A stretch of 54,476 nt of DNA from Candidatus Obscuribacter phosphatis (GCA_001899315.1 MOYA01000004.1:1-54476), one strand, 5' to 3'; shown: positions 1-8,632, numbered from the stretch's first letter. The notes: generated by a model from the letters alone, not told the origin. Program-made: numbers and translations.

Positions 1-26
1 TTCCTGTGTCATGTACCCAGGTATGA

Positions 27-90
27 AAAAAAAGAAAATGCCGGGGTCAACCGTCGAAAGCTTTCGCCTTCGAACAGTCAACCCCGGCAC
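27..90 (-). terminator. Rho-independent terminator of the AAA+ gene
   Basis: The arms TGCCGGGGT (39-47) and ACCCCGGCA (81-89) pair perfectly. Read on the minus strand they are followed by a T-rich tract opposite the A-run at 26-38. An inner palindrome, CGAAAGCTTTCG, sits in the loop. The hairpin lies about 20 bases past the stop codon at 108, so it ends the minus-strand AAA+ transcript. Confidence 0.8.
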
Positions 91-107
91 TATTCAGAGC
101 GGTGCGC

Positions 108-1787
108 TTACTTGTCGCCGTCCTTGACGCGCTTGATCAGCAGCTTGGGGAAGCGCAGCTTGGCGAGAGCCATGCTGTCTTCGAGAGCCTTGACCCGGAC
201 GGTGAACTTGAACGGCGCCGTGTGGGTCATGTGGCTTTCGACCACTTCCACCCCCATGAACCGCACCAGCTCTTCCACCAGCTTGTTGACCTGGTCGTTG
301 AGGCCCAGGTACGACTTCTCGTCCGACAGCTCCAGCACGAAGCCCGCCCGCAGTTCGGGGAAGCGCTCGGCCTGGAACTTGGCTTCCATCATCCGCTCCA
401 CCATGGTCATGGTGTGCAGACCGGTGAAGAGGCGCGAGACGTCCGGCAGCATGCCCAGCGAGGCCAGCTGGTCGACGACCAACTCACCCGTACGGGCTTC
501 GTAGGGACGACGCACCAAGAGCACGACGTTGGGAGCGACGCCGAGCAGGTTGCCCACGCGATGGAGGGAGGCCTGCAGGGCATCTTCGTCGCCGACGCTC
601 AGCCCCGTTTCGGGAGCCGCTTCCGCACCGGATTCCCCACCGTCAGCAGCGGTCGACAGGGTGGGCGCGCCGATCAGGCGAGCCGTCATGTCTTCCGCCT
701 CGAAGGTGAAGGTGGTGACGCCGTTGTCGGTGGCAACGCCGATCTCGACATAGTCGCCCATGCGGATCGTCTTCTTCATGGCTTCCACGCCGAGAGCGGT
801 CTCGATCTCCTTGGAGATGATGCTCTTGACGTTGGCCAGGTTGCCGTTGTTGGCCAGAGCCCGGTCGAGGATGTGCTTGCGGCACGCCTCGTTGGCGGAG
901 ACCGAGAAGTGGAAGCCGGTGGAGAGGATGCGCTTCTGCAGTTCGGCGATCTCACGCACCACCACCTGTTCCATCTGCTCGCGGCTGAGCTCTTCGTAGA
1001 TGGCGATGCCACCCAGCTCGTTCACCCGGTTGCGGAACTCCGGCGGCGCCTTGTGCTTGAGGGCACCGAGCACCACGTTGCGCACTTCCTCCTTGCTCAG
1101 CTTCTTCTTGCTGGCGTTGAAGCCGATGCCACCGGTCTCTTCCTGCTCGACCTCGGCCATGCCCATGTTGCAGGCGCAGACGAAGATGGTGTTGGTGAAG
1201 TCCACCACCTCGCCGTTGCCCAGGGTGAGCTTGCCGTGGTCCATGATGCCCAGGAGCATCAGGAAGACGTCGGCGTGGGCCTTGTCGAGCTCGTCGAGCA
1301 GGACGATGGACACCGGCGCCGTGGAGCCCTTCTTGCTCCATTCCAGGTTGTGGTTGGTGAACTCGGCGTAGTCGTGCTTCTGGTCCTTGGGGACGTTGTT
1401 GTAGCCTTCGTCCCGGGCGCTCTGGTTGTTGATGTAGCCGCGACCCGAACCCTTGAGGTTGGAGAGCGAGTAGCGGTCCATGTACTCGGCCATGTCGATG
1501 CGCAGGTAGGCCTTGGGGTTGCCATGGATGACCTGGGCGAGCATTTCGACCGAGTGGGTCTTGCCGGTGCGCGACTTGCCGGCGTTGATGATGAAGGCGA
1601 TCGGCTTGTTGCGGTTACGCAGCGGGTTGAAGGCCGCCGTGTAGCAGTAAGCGAGAAGCTCCTTACCTTCCTGCTGGCCGAAGAGGTTGGCGTTCATGAA
1701 CTCCTTGAATTCAAGAACGTTGTCCGGCAGAACGGCAGGGTTGAGCCGACGCCGAGAAGAAACACGTGCTGCAGCTTGAGCGCTCAT
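108..1787 (-). CDS. AAA+ ATPase, ClpB/ClpA D2-like, with unknown C-terminal domain
   Basis: A 559-residue protein with a single AAA_2-type module like the second ring of ClpA/ClpB. Visible motifs are Walker A GKSRTGKT (about 70-77), a pore-loop-like GRGYIN (about 116-120), Walker B IVLLDE (161-166), sensor 1 at CACN (about 208) and an arginine finger in PPEFRNRV (about 254). The Clp N-domain and first ATPase ring are absent. The usual sensor-2 GAR is not seen; the matching helix reads NGNLANVKS. Residues from about 380 onward form a separate domain after a Gly/Ala/Glu-rich linker and match no family I know. The start has a good ribosome site (TAGGAG, minus strand). By family it should be a hexameric protein-remodelling motor. 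No ClpP-binding IGF/IGL loop was recognised, so the substrate and partner are unknown. Codons are strongly C/G-ending, suggesting high expression. Confidence 0.85.
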   Translation of the reverse strand: MSAQAAARVSSRRRLNPAVLPDNVLEFKEFMNANLFGQQEGKELLAYCYTAAFNPLRNRNKPIAFIINAGKSRTGKTHSVEMLAQVIHGNPKAYLRIDMAEYMDRYSLSNLKGSGRGYINNQSARDEGYNNVPKDQKHDYAEFTNHNLEWSKKGSTAPVSIVLLDELDKAHADVFLMLLGIMDHGKLTLGNGEVVDFTNTIFVCACNMGMAEVEQEETGGIGFNASKKKLSKEEVRNVVLGALKHKAPPEFRNRVNELGGIAIYEELSREQMEQVVVREIAELQKRILSTGFHFSVSANEACRKHILDRALANNGNLANVKSIISKEIETALGVEAMKKTIRMGDYVEIGVATDNGVTTFTFEAEDMTARLIGAPTLSTAADGGESGAEAAPETGLSVGDEDALQASLHRVGNLLGVAPNVVLLVRRPYEARTGELVVDQLASLGMLPDVSRLFTGLHTMTMVERMMEAKFQAERFPELRAGFVLELSDEKSYLGLNDQVNKLVEELVRFMGVEVVESHMTHTAPFKFTVRVKALEDSMALAKLRFPKLLIKRVKDGDK

Positions 1788-1800
1788 GGCAAACTCCTAA

Positions 1801-2250
1801 GATACGGTTGAGATAAAGATTCGAATGAGCGACTTTGCAAACGTCACTCACTCACGATGCTCTCGTCATCACTAGCCCGGCTCGCCAAGTACATGGAGGG
1901 TCGAGAGTGCCACTTGCCAGCGCCTGAAGAAGCCTTGTCCTAAAGTCCATCAGCTCCAACATCACCGAAGTGACGAGGGAAAAACTGTACTGACTGAAGA
2001 CTAGGATTGTTTGGCTTCTTTTTGGCTCTGAAAAGATGAAACGGGAGATAAATAACCACTACAGGTTTCAAAGACCAAAAATAAAGGAAATATTTAGCGC
2101 CAGTTCTGAGAAGCATAGGGGAAACCCCCATTAAGCCGACGTAAGAATTCGCGCAGCTAGGAAAAGAACCAAAGACCTAGACCAAAAAAAGACAAAGAGC
2201 TGTTTGCCCGCTTTCGATAGACCGGTCTATTAGTTTTACTCAAAAGAAGA
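1801..2250. other. Gene-free leader/promoter region of the AAA+ gene
   Basis: About 450 bases with no convincing reading frame; the only ORF (63 codons, minus strand) has no ribosome site and ordinary non-coding composition. The region is upstream of the AAA+ gene and probably holds its promoter and a long 5' leader. A 14-bp palindrome (2217-2230) is the only ordered feature I see. Confidence 0.5.
2217..2230. promoter_or_regulatory. 14-bp palindrome, possible operator
   Basis: ATAGACCGGTCTAT is a perfect inverted repeat between the AAA+ gene and the terminator of the next minus-strand gene. A related palindrome, ATAGACGTCTAT, lies upstream of the diiron operon at 11293. The shared half-site ATAGAC could be a repressor site, but the spacing differs and this is inference. 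Confidence 0.3.
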
Positions 2251-2281
2251 AAAGGCAGGGAATCTCTGGTTTGAGATTCCC
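2245..2281 (-). terminator. Rho-independent terminator of the small membrane protein gene
   Basis: GGGAATCTC (2258-2266) pairs with GAGATTCCC (2273-2281) around a six-base loop. On the minus strand it is followed by CTGCCTTTTCTTCTTTTG. It lies about 50 bases past the stop of the gene ending at 2328. Confidence 0.75.
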
Positions 2282-2327
2282 CACCTCCCTTCAATGCAAA
2301 CCTAGGCTAGCTAGGCGAGCACGTCAT

Positions 2328-2591
2328 TCAACGGCGCGAACGGATCAGGTTGAAGACGAAGTCGATGCCGGTGAAGAGCACCAGCCAGTTCAGGAAGGGC
2401 ACCGGCATGCCGATGAGCAGGCCGAGCACCAGACCGGTGAGCGAGGCCGAGAGACCCCAGACGAGGGCTTCGACGAACGCGCGCAGGACGGTGGACTGGA
2501 TGGTGGCGGTGTGAGCGGCAGTCTTGCTGCGGGCAAATTCGGCGGCGAAATACATGCCGACGAAGATGACGATGAGGAAGAGCATTCCCAT
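2328..2591 (-). CDS. Small two-helix membrane protein, unknown
   Basis: An 87-residue hydrophobic protein not assigned to a family. An N-terminal membrane segment (about 2-17) starts right at the initiator. A second hydrophobic stretch (about 45-62, rich in Gly/Leu) carries a GLVLGLLIGMP pattern, and a third short one follows (about 66-80). The C-terminus is basic (RSRR), which favours a cytoplasmic tail. The start is set by GGAGAA placed six bases upstream; a longer reading in another frame over the same bases lacks this. It sits about 80 bases downstream of the MBL-fold nuclease gene on the same strand and could be co-transcribed with it. Codons are C/G-ending like its neighbours. Confidence 0.7.
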   Translation of the reverse strand: MGMLFLIVIFVGMYFAAEFARSKTAAHTATIQSTVLRAFVEALVWGLSASLTGLVLGLLIGMPVPFLNWLVLFTGIDFVFNLIRSRR

Positions 2592-2673
2592 ATTGATTCT
2601 CCACTTGGGTTAGAGAGACGAGGAAGAGCGCGACGCTCTTCCCCGCCCAGTTGGTTCGCAGAAAGCGACCCTC

Positions 2674-4347
2674 TTACAGTTCGAAAACCTCACGAGGGCC
2701 GGGGATGACCACACCCTTCCAGTTCAGCGAACGTTCGATGTGGTCCTTCAGCCCGTCAAGCGCGCCGTCATCGCCGTGAACGATGAAGGTCTGCTTGGGG
2801 CGGCGCTTGAACTTACGCAGCCAGGCAAGCTGGTCTTCGTAGTCGGCATGGGCCGAATAGTCGGGCAGGAACTCGACGGCAGCCTGCACACGCACGTCCT
2901 TGCCCTTGATGCGCACGCTCTTGGCGCAGTCAGGGCAAGCCGTGACGCTGTCCGGACGGTCACCGCGGGTGCGCACGATCGTCTGACCGAGCGTGCCGGT
3001 GCCCTGGAAGCCGACGAACATGACGGTGTTCTGCTTGTGGGGCAGCCAGTGCGCCAGGTGGTCGACGATGCGACCGCCGGCAGCCATGCCGCTCGAACCG
3101 ACGATGATGCACGGCTCTTCATGGATACGCCGCAGAGCAGCCGACTGCGGATACTCGGTGACGGTGAAGTGCTTGGGCGTGGTGTACGGGTCGCGGCCCT
3201 CGGCGAACACGCTCTGCGTCTCGGCATTGAGAATGCCGACATGCTTGCGATAGACGTCGGTAGCCTTGTTGGTCATGCGACCATCGACATAGACCGGCAT
3301 GACCGGAACCTTGCCACTCTCCATGAGGGCGCGGATGTCGCTGAGTACGGTCTGAGCACGCCCCACCGCGAAGGCAGGGATGACGATGACGCCACAGCCG
3401 AAACGCGGATGGCGCGGCTTGGCACGGGTATGCGCCTGATTGAGCATCACCGAGAGCGCCTCGAGGCGGTCGCGCTTCTGGTGCAGGCGGTCACCATAGG
3501 TGGCTTCCAGCATCAGATAGTCGGCCTGCTCGACCGGTTCGAGGTCGCGCAGAAGCGGCATGTTGCGACGACCGACGTTGCCGGTGAAGCAGAAGGTGCG
3601 CTTCTGGCTGCCCTTGCCGACTTCGAGATTGACCACGGCGGCGCCCAGGATGTGCCCAGCATCGGTGAAAGTGAAAGCCACCGAGTCGGTCACCTGGAAG
3701 CGCTCGTGATAGTCCACCGACTGGCAGTACTTGAGGCTCTCCACCGCATCTTCCTGCGTATAGAGAGGCTTGAACTTCCAGGAGTCTTCCACCTTGACCG
3801 GAGCGGGAGCAGCATTGCGACCAGCCGCCTTGCCGCGCGCCTGGTTCTTGGCGAGGCTCTTGTCCTTGCCGGCGTTCTTGTCCTTGGCACCAGCGCCGCG
3901 ACCACCTTCCTGAACAGCCTGCTTTTCAGCCAGCTGCTGGCGGTTATGCCGGTTCAGCCGGGCCTTCGCCTGCTCTTCCTGCAGATAGCCGGAATCGGGC
4001 AGGATGACGGTCATCAGGTCGTAAGTGGCCGGCGTGACATACACCTTGCCGCGGAAGCCGTCCTTGACCAGCTTGGGCAGATAGCCGCAGTGGTCAACGT
4101 GGGCGTGGCTGAGGATGATGAAGTCGATGTTGCTGGGCGATACTTCAGCCGGCAGGCGCTTCTTGTAGTCTGCCTGCGGGCTCTCGACCGTCAGACCGGC
4201 ATCGACCAGAAAGCGGGTCGTGCGGTCCTTCTCGAACAGTTCATAGAGGAAAAGAGAGCCGGTAACCGACTTGGCGGCGCCAAGAATGTGCATCTTGAAC
4301 ACCGACTTGCCGGTCCGGGCCACTTCTTTGAGCTGACGTTTATTCAT
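2674..4347 (-). CDS. Beta-CASP metallo-beta-lactamase-fold RNA nuclease (CPSF73-like)
   Basis: A 557-residue protein with the full beta-CASP layout: the MBL metal motif SHAHVDHCG (about 80-88), a TDAGHILGA histidine motif, LMLEATYGDR, the CASP segment VIPAFAVGRAQ, IVGSSGMAAGGR, DYSAHADYEDQ and a C-terminal FIVHGDDGAL. Family members are zinc-dependent RNA endonuclease/5' exonucleases resembling eukaryotic CPSF73 and Thermus TTHA0252, acting in RNA processing in the cytoplasm. A Lys/Ala/Gly-rich insert of about 45 residues (around 165-205) splits the MBL domain and looks like a flexible, nucleic-acid-friendly linker. The start at 4347 is chosen because GGAGAAAAAC precedes it; an upstream in-frame extension lacks a ribosome site. 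Whether it cuts RNA here is inferred from the family. Confidence 0.9.
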   Translation of the reverse strand: MNKRQLKEVARTGKSVFKMHILGAAKSVTGSLFLYELFEKDRTTRFLVDAGLTVESPQADYKKRLPAEVSPSNIDFIILSHAHVDHCGYLPKLVKDGFRGKVYVTPATYDLMTVILPDSGYLQEEQAKARLNRHNRQQLAEKQAVQEGGRGAGAKDKNAGKDKSLAKNQARGKAAGRNAAPAPVKVEDSWKFKPLYTQEDAVESLKYCQSVDYHERFQVTDSVAFTFTDAGHILGAAVVNLEVGKGSQKRTFCFTGNVGRRNMPLLRDLEPVEQADYLMLEATYGDRLHQKRDRLEALSVMLNQAHTRAKPRHPRFGCGVIVIPAFAVGRAQTVLSDIRALMESGKVPVMPVYVDGRMTNKATDVYRKHVGILNAETQSVFAEGRDPYTTPKHFTVTEYPQSAALRRIHEEPCIIVGSSGMAAGGRIVDHLAHWLPHKQNTVMFVGFQGTGTLGQTIVRTRGDRPDSVTACPDCAKSVRIKGKDVRVQAAVEFLPDYSAHADYEDQLAWLRKFKRRPKQTFIVHGDDGALDGLKDHIERSLNWKGVVIPGPREVFEL

Positions 4348-4958
4348 GTTTTTCTCCATGTGAACTGGCGCCCTTCTAGACTGAAAGGCGCGCATCCCGC
4401 GAATACTATTGACTGAGGACGGACTTCGAACTGAAGACCAATCCCTGAAGGCACGGGCGCCTCCAAATCGGACTGAGAAGGTAAAGACTGGTTGGTTAGA
4501 AGGTTTTGGTTCTGAGAAAAGGGAAGAAAATACGACCAGAGACTAACAATCAAAGTTCTCTATCTGCAACTGAAACCCCGGCTATTTCACTAATTCTAGG
4601 TTTTATCTTATGGTTCGCCCGACTGACAAATAGCGAGTATCGCGCCACCGCCTGACATCCACCTTGTCAACATGTACCACCTGCGCCATCGGTCATGCTC
4701 TGAGAAGACCGCAAAATATATATCTCCTCTTGTCTTGAGAGACCAGTAAAAGCTAGTTCTAGATTGTCTATTTTCTTTCATTTTCTTAGAGCCTAACTAA
4801 AAGCAAGAACCATCCGTGCATCTTTTGCGAGCTAAACCCGAGCGCCCATCGCGCTGCTGGTACTGTCCGTCTCGCAATCAGACACTTTGGCCTTTTGCTT
4901 GCAGCGGCTCTTTTACCAACTCCAGCCTGTTTGAAACGACTGGACAAAGGAGCAAACT
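4348..4958. other. Gene-free divergent region between MBL nuclease and rhomboid
   Basis: About 610 bases between two divergent genes with no supported coding frame. Short AT-rich stretches (4560-4620, 4715-4800) could hold the two promoters. I found no clear hairpin with a tail and no recognisable riboswitch. The length suggests long 5' leaders on both transcripts. Confidence 0.5.
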
Positions 4959-5741
4959 ATGTTTCCTCTCAAGGACAATCTGCGTTGCTCGAGCCCCGCA
5001 ACGATCACAAAGTGGCTCATCCTGGCTAACGTCGTCGCTTTCATCTGGGAAGTCACCATGCTTCTCTCTGGGCGCGCCGAGCAGCTCTTTGGCACCTACC
5101 TCATGGTCCCCGCCAAGCTCACCGAGGCTTTCGCGGCCGGCGACCCGACCCTGATGTTCTGGGCCACCGCTTCCATCTTCTCGTCCATGTTCCTGCATGG
5201 CAGTTTCGGTCACATCTTCGGCAATATGGTCTTCCTCTTTGTCTTCGGCAAGGGCATGGAAAACCGTATCGGCAAGTGGAACTATCTGGCGTTCTACCTC
5301 CTGAGCGGCATCTTCGCCTCGCTCGCCCACTGGGGTAGCGATCCGATGAGCACGGTTCCGACCCTCGGCGCCTCTGGTGCCATCGCTGGCGTTCTGGGCG
5401 GCTACCTGCTGTTCTGGTACAACGCCACCATCTCGGGCTTCTATGTCCTCCCCGCTCCCGCCTACGTGCATACCAAAGCCTACTGGTTCCTGATCGGTTG
5501 GTTCGTGATGCAGTTCTCGGGCGTGCTCAGCTCTGTCGGTCCCATCGACGGTGCTGGCCTGGGCGAGTTCATCGACTTCAACAAGATGGTGCGCTTCGGT
5601 GACGGTATCGCCTACTGGGCGCATATCGGCGGCTTCATCGCCGGTTTCATCATGGCCGGTTTGGCCAAGATTCTCATCCCGAAGACCGACGTGTGCATGA
5701 TTCCCAAGCCGGAATGCGACACACCCACGGATACGAAGTAA
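4959..5741 (+). CDS. Rhomboid-family intramembrane serine protease
   Basis: A 260-residue polytopic membrane protein. The rhomboid signatures are present: HGSFGHIFGNM in an early helix (80-90), the catalytic serine in GASGAIAG (about S139) and the catalytic histidine in AYWAHIGGFIAG (about H222). These two residues form the Ser-His dyad that cleaves membrane segments of substrate proteins. The length and six-helix pattern fit bacterial rhomboids. The C-terminal tail carries two cysteines (about 246 and 254) and is rich in Pro/Thr/Lys. The start is set by CAAAGGAGCAAACT just upstream. The gene is monocistronic, flanked by a long leader and a hairpin terminator. Its substrate cannot be read from the sequence. 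Confidence 0.9.
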   Translation: MFPLKDNLRCSSPATITKWLILANVVAFIWEVTMLLSGRAEQLFGTYLMVPAKLTEAFAAGDPTLMFWATASIFSSMFLHGSFGHIFGNMVFLFVFGKGMENRIGKWNYLAFYLLSGIFASLAHWGSDPMSTVPTLGASGAIAGVLGGYLLFWYNATISGFYVLPAPAYVHTKAYWFLIGWFVMQFSGVLSSVGPIDGAGLGEFIDFNKMVRFGDGIAYWAHIGGFIAGFIMAGLAKILIPKTDVCMIPKPECDTPTDTK

Positions 5742-5757
5742 ACCACTGTTCTGGTGA

Positions 5758-5791
5758 GAACCGGGCGAATTCACAAGAATTCGTCCGGTTC
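5758..5791 (+). terminator. Hairpin terminator after the rhomboid gene
   Basis: GAACCGGGCGAATTC (5758-5772) pairs with GAATTCGTCCGGTTC (5777-5791) around an ACAA loop, giving a 15-bp stem with one G-U pair. The U-tract is weak (CTTTTTG about 20 bases later), so termination may be partial. Confidence 0.6.
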
Positions 5792-5836
5792 CTCACTCAT
5801 CTATCTTCATGCGCTTTTTGACCTTTAAGGCAAGAT

Positions 5837-6664
5837 ATGAAGACCAACTACTGCGCTTTCACCAAACGCAAGCGTGCCTCTCTAGCAACTATAATCGGGC
5901 ACCGCGGCATCCCAACCCTGGCTCCCGAAAACACCCTTGAGTCATTCAAGCTGGCTTTCGACCAGGGTGCCGATATCGTCGAAATGGATGTCAGACTGAG
6001 CCGCGACAACCAAGTTGTGGTCATTCACGACCGCGACTTGAAACGCACAACTGGCGTCGAAAACCGGGTAAGCGAGCTGACCCTCAAGCAATTGCAAGAG
6101 CTGAACGCTGCGCACAACCATCCAAAGTGGCATCAGGGCAATTGCAAAATTCCTTCTCTGCGGGAGGTTTTTGAGCTTTTCCCAGACAAACTGCTGGCAA
6201 TTGAAATCAAAGAAAACAGCAGCCTGCTGGTGAAAAAGGTGATGAGCCTAATCGCCGAATTTGGACGCAATCAGCTGACCCTGGTACAGATCTTTCGACT
6301 GGGCAAGAAAGAAGCCAGGCTTGCTCGACAACTAGCCCATAGCTGCTCCCCGCCGATACATACCGGACATTCGAAACAAGAGCAGTGGCAATGGGGAATT
6401 CTCGCCAACCTGCCGCGCCCAAGCTGGAAATTCGCTTGCGAAAGCAAGGTCCTCGATTTTCCACAGAAGCGCCTGGGGTTGCCGGTGATTACCCGCGCTC
6501 TCGTCGAAAACGCTCACGCAAACGGCGTTTCAGTCTTCGCCTGGACGGTGAACAAACCAAAAGACATCGCCAGACTCTACAAACTAGGCGTAGACGCCAT
6601 CTACACCGACGACGTCGGCCAAACTCTTTCTGTCTTGAGAGACCTCAGAGACAAGAGAGTTTGA
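5837..6664 (+). CDS. Glycerophosphodiester phosphodiesterase
   Basis: A 275-residue GDPD-family TIM-barrel enzyme. It hydrolyses glycerophosphodiesters to sn-glycerol 3-phosphate and an alcohol, feeding phospholipid turnover and phosphate recovery. The active-site pattern is intact: GHRG (21-24, His22/Arg23), APENT (Glu31), VEMDVRLSRD (Glu49, Asp51) and VIHD (His64). The C-terminal half keeps the FAWTVN and GVDAIYTDD elements typical of the fold. No signal peptide is seen, so it should act in the cytoplasm. AAGGCAAGAT precedes the start. The middle region (about 150-200) is less conserved in appearance than the ends. Confidence 0.9.
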   Translation: MKTNYCAFTKRKRASLATIIGHRGIPTLAPENTLESFKLAFDQGADIVEMDVRLSRDNQVVVIHDRDLKRTTGVENRVSELTLKQLQELNAAHNHPKWHQGNCKIPSLREVFELFPDKLLAIEIKENSSLLVKKVMSLIAEFGRNQLTLVQIFRLGKKEARLARQLAHSCSPPIHTGHSKQEQWQWGILANLPRPSWKFACESKVLDFPQKRLGLPVITRALVENAHANGVSVFAWTVNKPKDIARLYKLGVDAIYTDDVGQTLSVLRDLRDKRV

Positions 6665-7080
6665 CAGAATGATCTTGACGAGGCAGCCAACACTGCCCCG
6701 CCATGGTTCATTCTGTTTTCTCCTGTTCTACTCTATTTTATAGTTTCAAACACAAACGACAGTGCGCGAACCGCGTCAGGCAATCTTTATTGGCAGACCA
6801 ATAGCCAAATGGCGAACTTTGACAAAATCGCCTATTTGGACGGTTTCAGAGCCAAATAAATAAACTCCGGCACATATAAGCACTTTGAGCTTTTTCAATA
6901 TCCAGCTTGTTCTTACTAGTCTTGAGAATATTACTTTCGATTTTTCACCAGGAGAAACAGCCAACAGAGATCAAACAAGCATCGCGAAAACCGACCAAGG
7001 ACAAAGATGCACCGAACAAGCCCTGAAACATGAGGCTGTTCAGGCATCAACCTTGCAGACAAACCGCAACCAAACCGCCC
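6665..7080. other. Gene-free region
   Basis: About 415 bases with no supported coding frame. It is AT-rich between 6710 and 6960 and probably holds the promoter of the two small genes that follow. I see no strong hairpin or repeat in it. Confidence 0.45.
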
Positions 7081-7359
7081 ATGAAGAACATGAACATCAT
7101 CGAGAGCGCCCACTTTTCTGCAGCCATCGCCAGCGCCATGACCGGACTGGTGGAATCCCACGCTGTGCTATTGCGGCAACTGCTCAAGACCGCCCTCACC
7201 CTCCCCCGCCCCGTGCGCTATGTCCTCTCGGACGACCACCGCATGGAACCGGTCGCCCGTGACCTGGCGGCTCGCCTGCGCGCCGACGGCTTCAACGCCC
7301 GCGGCTTTTACAGCGCGCTGCCCGACCAGACCTACTACGCGGTCGACATCCACCCTTGA
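7081..7359 (+). CDS. Small protein, unknown
   Basis: A protein of about 92 residues that I do not recognise. It has an amphipathic, Ala/Leu-rich N-terminal half and a compact basic/acidic C-terminal half (RMEPVARDLAARLRADGFNARG) that looks like a helix followed by a strand. Codons are strongly C/G-ending from about 7130 on, which supports it being a real, well-expressed gene. The start is uncertain: ATG codons at 7081 and 7090 are both plausible, neither with a clear ribosome site. It lies 24 bases upstream of the next small gene and is probably co-transcribed with it. Confidence 0.5.
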   Translation: MKNMNIIESAHFSAAIASAMTGLVESHAVLLRQLLKTALTLPRPVRYVLSDDHRMEPVARDLAARLRADGFNARGFYSALPDQTYYAVDIHP

Positions 7360-7383
7360 ACAGCCAAACCAAGACCAAACACT

Positions 7384-7629
7384 ATGTGCGACATCTTCTG
7401 GCCCCCTCCCGAAACCTTCCATGTTCGCTGGGTTGCCTTTGACAATCAGGTCTTCCAGGACAAGCTCGCCACCCGCTCCCACGGCATGTGGTGGAGCCAC
7501 AGCCTGGGCAGAATGCTCGGCGAAGGCGTGGAAGTCTTCGAAAATCGCGAAGACGCCGTCAAGGCCGCTCGCGCCCAGACCGAGAAGCAGATCAGGCAAC
7601 TGATGGAGAAGCTCGAACGCCTGGTCTGA
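7384..7629 (+). CDS. Small protein, unknown, Trp-rich N-terminus
   Basis: An 81-residue protein with no recognised family. The N-terminal half is rich in aromatic residues (FWPPPETFHVRWVAF, then HGMWWSHSLG); the C-terminal half is a predicted amphipathic helix with many Lys/Arg/Glu (about 52-80). No signal peptide or membrane segment is visible. Codons are C/G-ending, as in the preceding small gene, and the two are only 24 bases apart, so they probably form a two-gene operon. No good ribosome site precedes the ATG, which may be translated by coupling. Confidence 0.55.
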   Translation: MCDIFWPPPETFHVRWVAFDNQVFQDKLATRSHGMWWSHSLGRMLGEGVEVFENREDAVKAARAQTEKQIRQLMEKLERLV

Positions 7630-8007
7630 GGACCCTGCGATTGCTGCGCCGGTGACTGCGCAAAGAACAACTAAAGTTAGCGCTAGCGTTAACATCTGTT
7701 AGCAGACAACCGGCGCCAGTTGGTAAATGGCTCTAATGTTTCGGCTACGCGGTTGAATTAACTTTCCGCTCCATGAAAGGCTAAAGTTGCCCTTTTCCTT
7801 TCTTCTTCGACCAGAAAAACCCTCAACAAAAACACTAACCGCCCTCAACCGCCCAGTCTTGCAGAGAAACTCACTTGAGCTCTTCTCTGTGGTTGCGACT
7901 GTTGGCTGGTTGGCAGCAAAGTTCATTCGGTTTGGAAGAAAGACAGGCAATTTTGATTTTCGAATTCAAAGACCGGTTTCAGAAACCGGCTGGAAAAGAG
8001 AACTGTC
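7630..8007. other. Intergenic region with two palindromes before the YdcF-like gene
   Basis: About 380 bases without a gene. An 18-bp near-perfect palindrome, GTTAGCGCTAGCGTTAAC, lies at 7676-7693 with one mismatched pair. A second inverted repeat, CCGGTTTC-A-GAAACCGG, lies at 7973-7989. The second is only 18 bases from the ATG at 8008 and abuts the GGAAAAGAG ribosome site, so it could fold in the mRNA and affect translation. Both assignments are structural readings, not known motifs. Confidence 0.45.
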
Positions 8008-8598
8008 ATGGAGAACAAGAAGAAGTTTGCCGTCGTTCTGGGGAGCGGACTGAACCCTGACGGCACCGCAACACCGGTCACCGAGATTCGAGCCCGAGCC
8101 GCCGCCGAGCTGGCTCGCCGCGTCAAGCTCGACGAGCTTATCTGTTCGGGATTCCGCGCTCCGCAGGACAACGAAACCGAGCACACCGAAGCGTCTAGGA
8201 TGGCTGAAATCATCAAGGCCGAATTCACCAAGAGTGCCCCCAAGGACACCGGCACCCCTGTACTTCGCATCGAAGACAAGTCGATGGATACGATCGGCAA
8301 CGCCGTTTTCACCATCGAACTCTTTCTCGAGAAGGAGCAGCCCGGTCATCTGATCGTGGTCACTTCGCCCTTCCACATGGAACGCTCGATCTTTCTGTTT
8401 AGCCGACTGCTCAAAGGCGGCTGGACGATCGAAGGCTCACCGTGCCAGGAATGGAGCGGCGAGACTCGTCAGAGCGGCGCACAGGCAGCGATGGAACGAG
8501 CCAAAGACTTCTTTAGCGACATCGAACAGGGCGACCTGAAGACAGCGCGAAAGAAGCTCATGCAGCGCAAGCCCTACAGCAACCAAAAGGCTGCCTAA
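8008..8598 (+). CDS. YdcF/ElyC-like DUF218 protein
   Basis: A 196-residue protein of the DUF218 (YdcF/SanA/ElyC) family. It opens with FAVVLGSGLNPDG, followed by EIRARAAAELARR, the acidic EASRMAEII helix, a DKSMDTIGNAVF segment and VVTSPFHMERSIFLF, which is the usual order. Some family members act in envelope or peptidoglycan-lipid metabolism, and E. coli YdcF binds S-adenosylmethionine; the precise reaction here is unknown. Unlike SanA/ElyC there is no N-terminal membrane anchor, so it is likely cytoplasmic like YdcF. The gene is flanked by a palindrome-containing leader and a strong terminator and stands alone. Confidence 0.75.
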   Translation: MENKKKFAVVLGSGLNPDGTATPVTEIRARAAAELARRVKLDELICSGFRAPQDNETEHTEASRMAEIIKAEFTKSAPKDTGTPVLRIEDKSMDTIGNAVFTIELFLEKEQPGHLIVVTSPFHMERSIFLFSRLLKGGWTIEGSPCQEWSGETRQSGAQAAMERAKDFFSDIEQGDLKTARKKLMQRKPYSNQKAA

Positions 8599-8632
8599 AG
8601 CAAGCCCGACTGAAGCCTAGAGCATGCCTGAA

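Noticed and set aside
102-1811. Long plus-strand open frame antisense to the AAA+ gene
   Set aside because: It is the mirror of a strongly C/G-ending gene, has no ribosome site, and its product is His/Val/Leu/Gly-rich noise. The minus strand has clear ATPase motifs.
1940-2131. 63-codon minus-strand ORF in the AAA+ leader
   Set aside because: No ribosome site, no recognisable product, and AT-rich leader composition.
2740-4416. 558-codon plus-strand frame antisense to the MBL nuclease
   Set aside because: It arises from codon bias of the real gene and shows no domain; the minus-strand product has all beta-CASP motifs.
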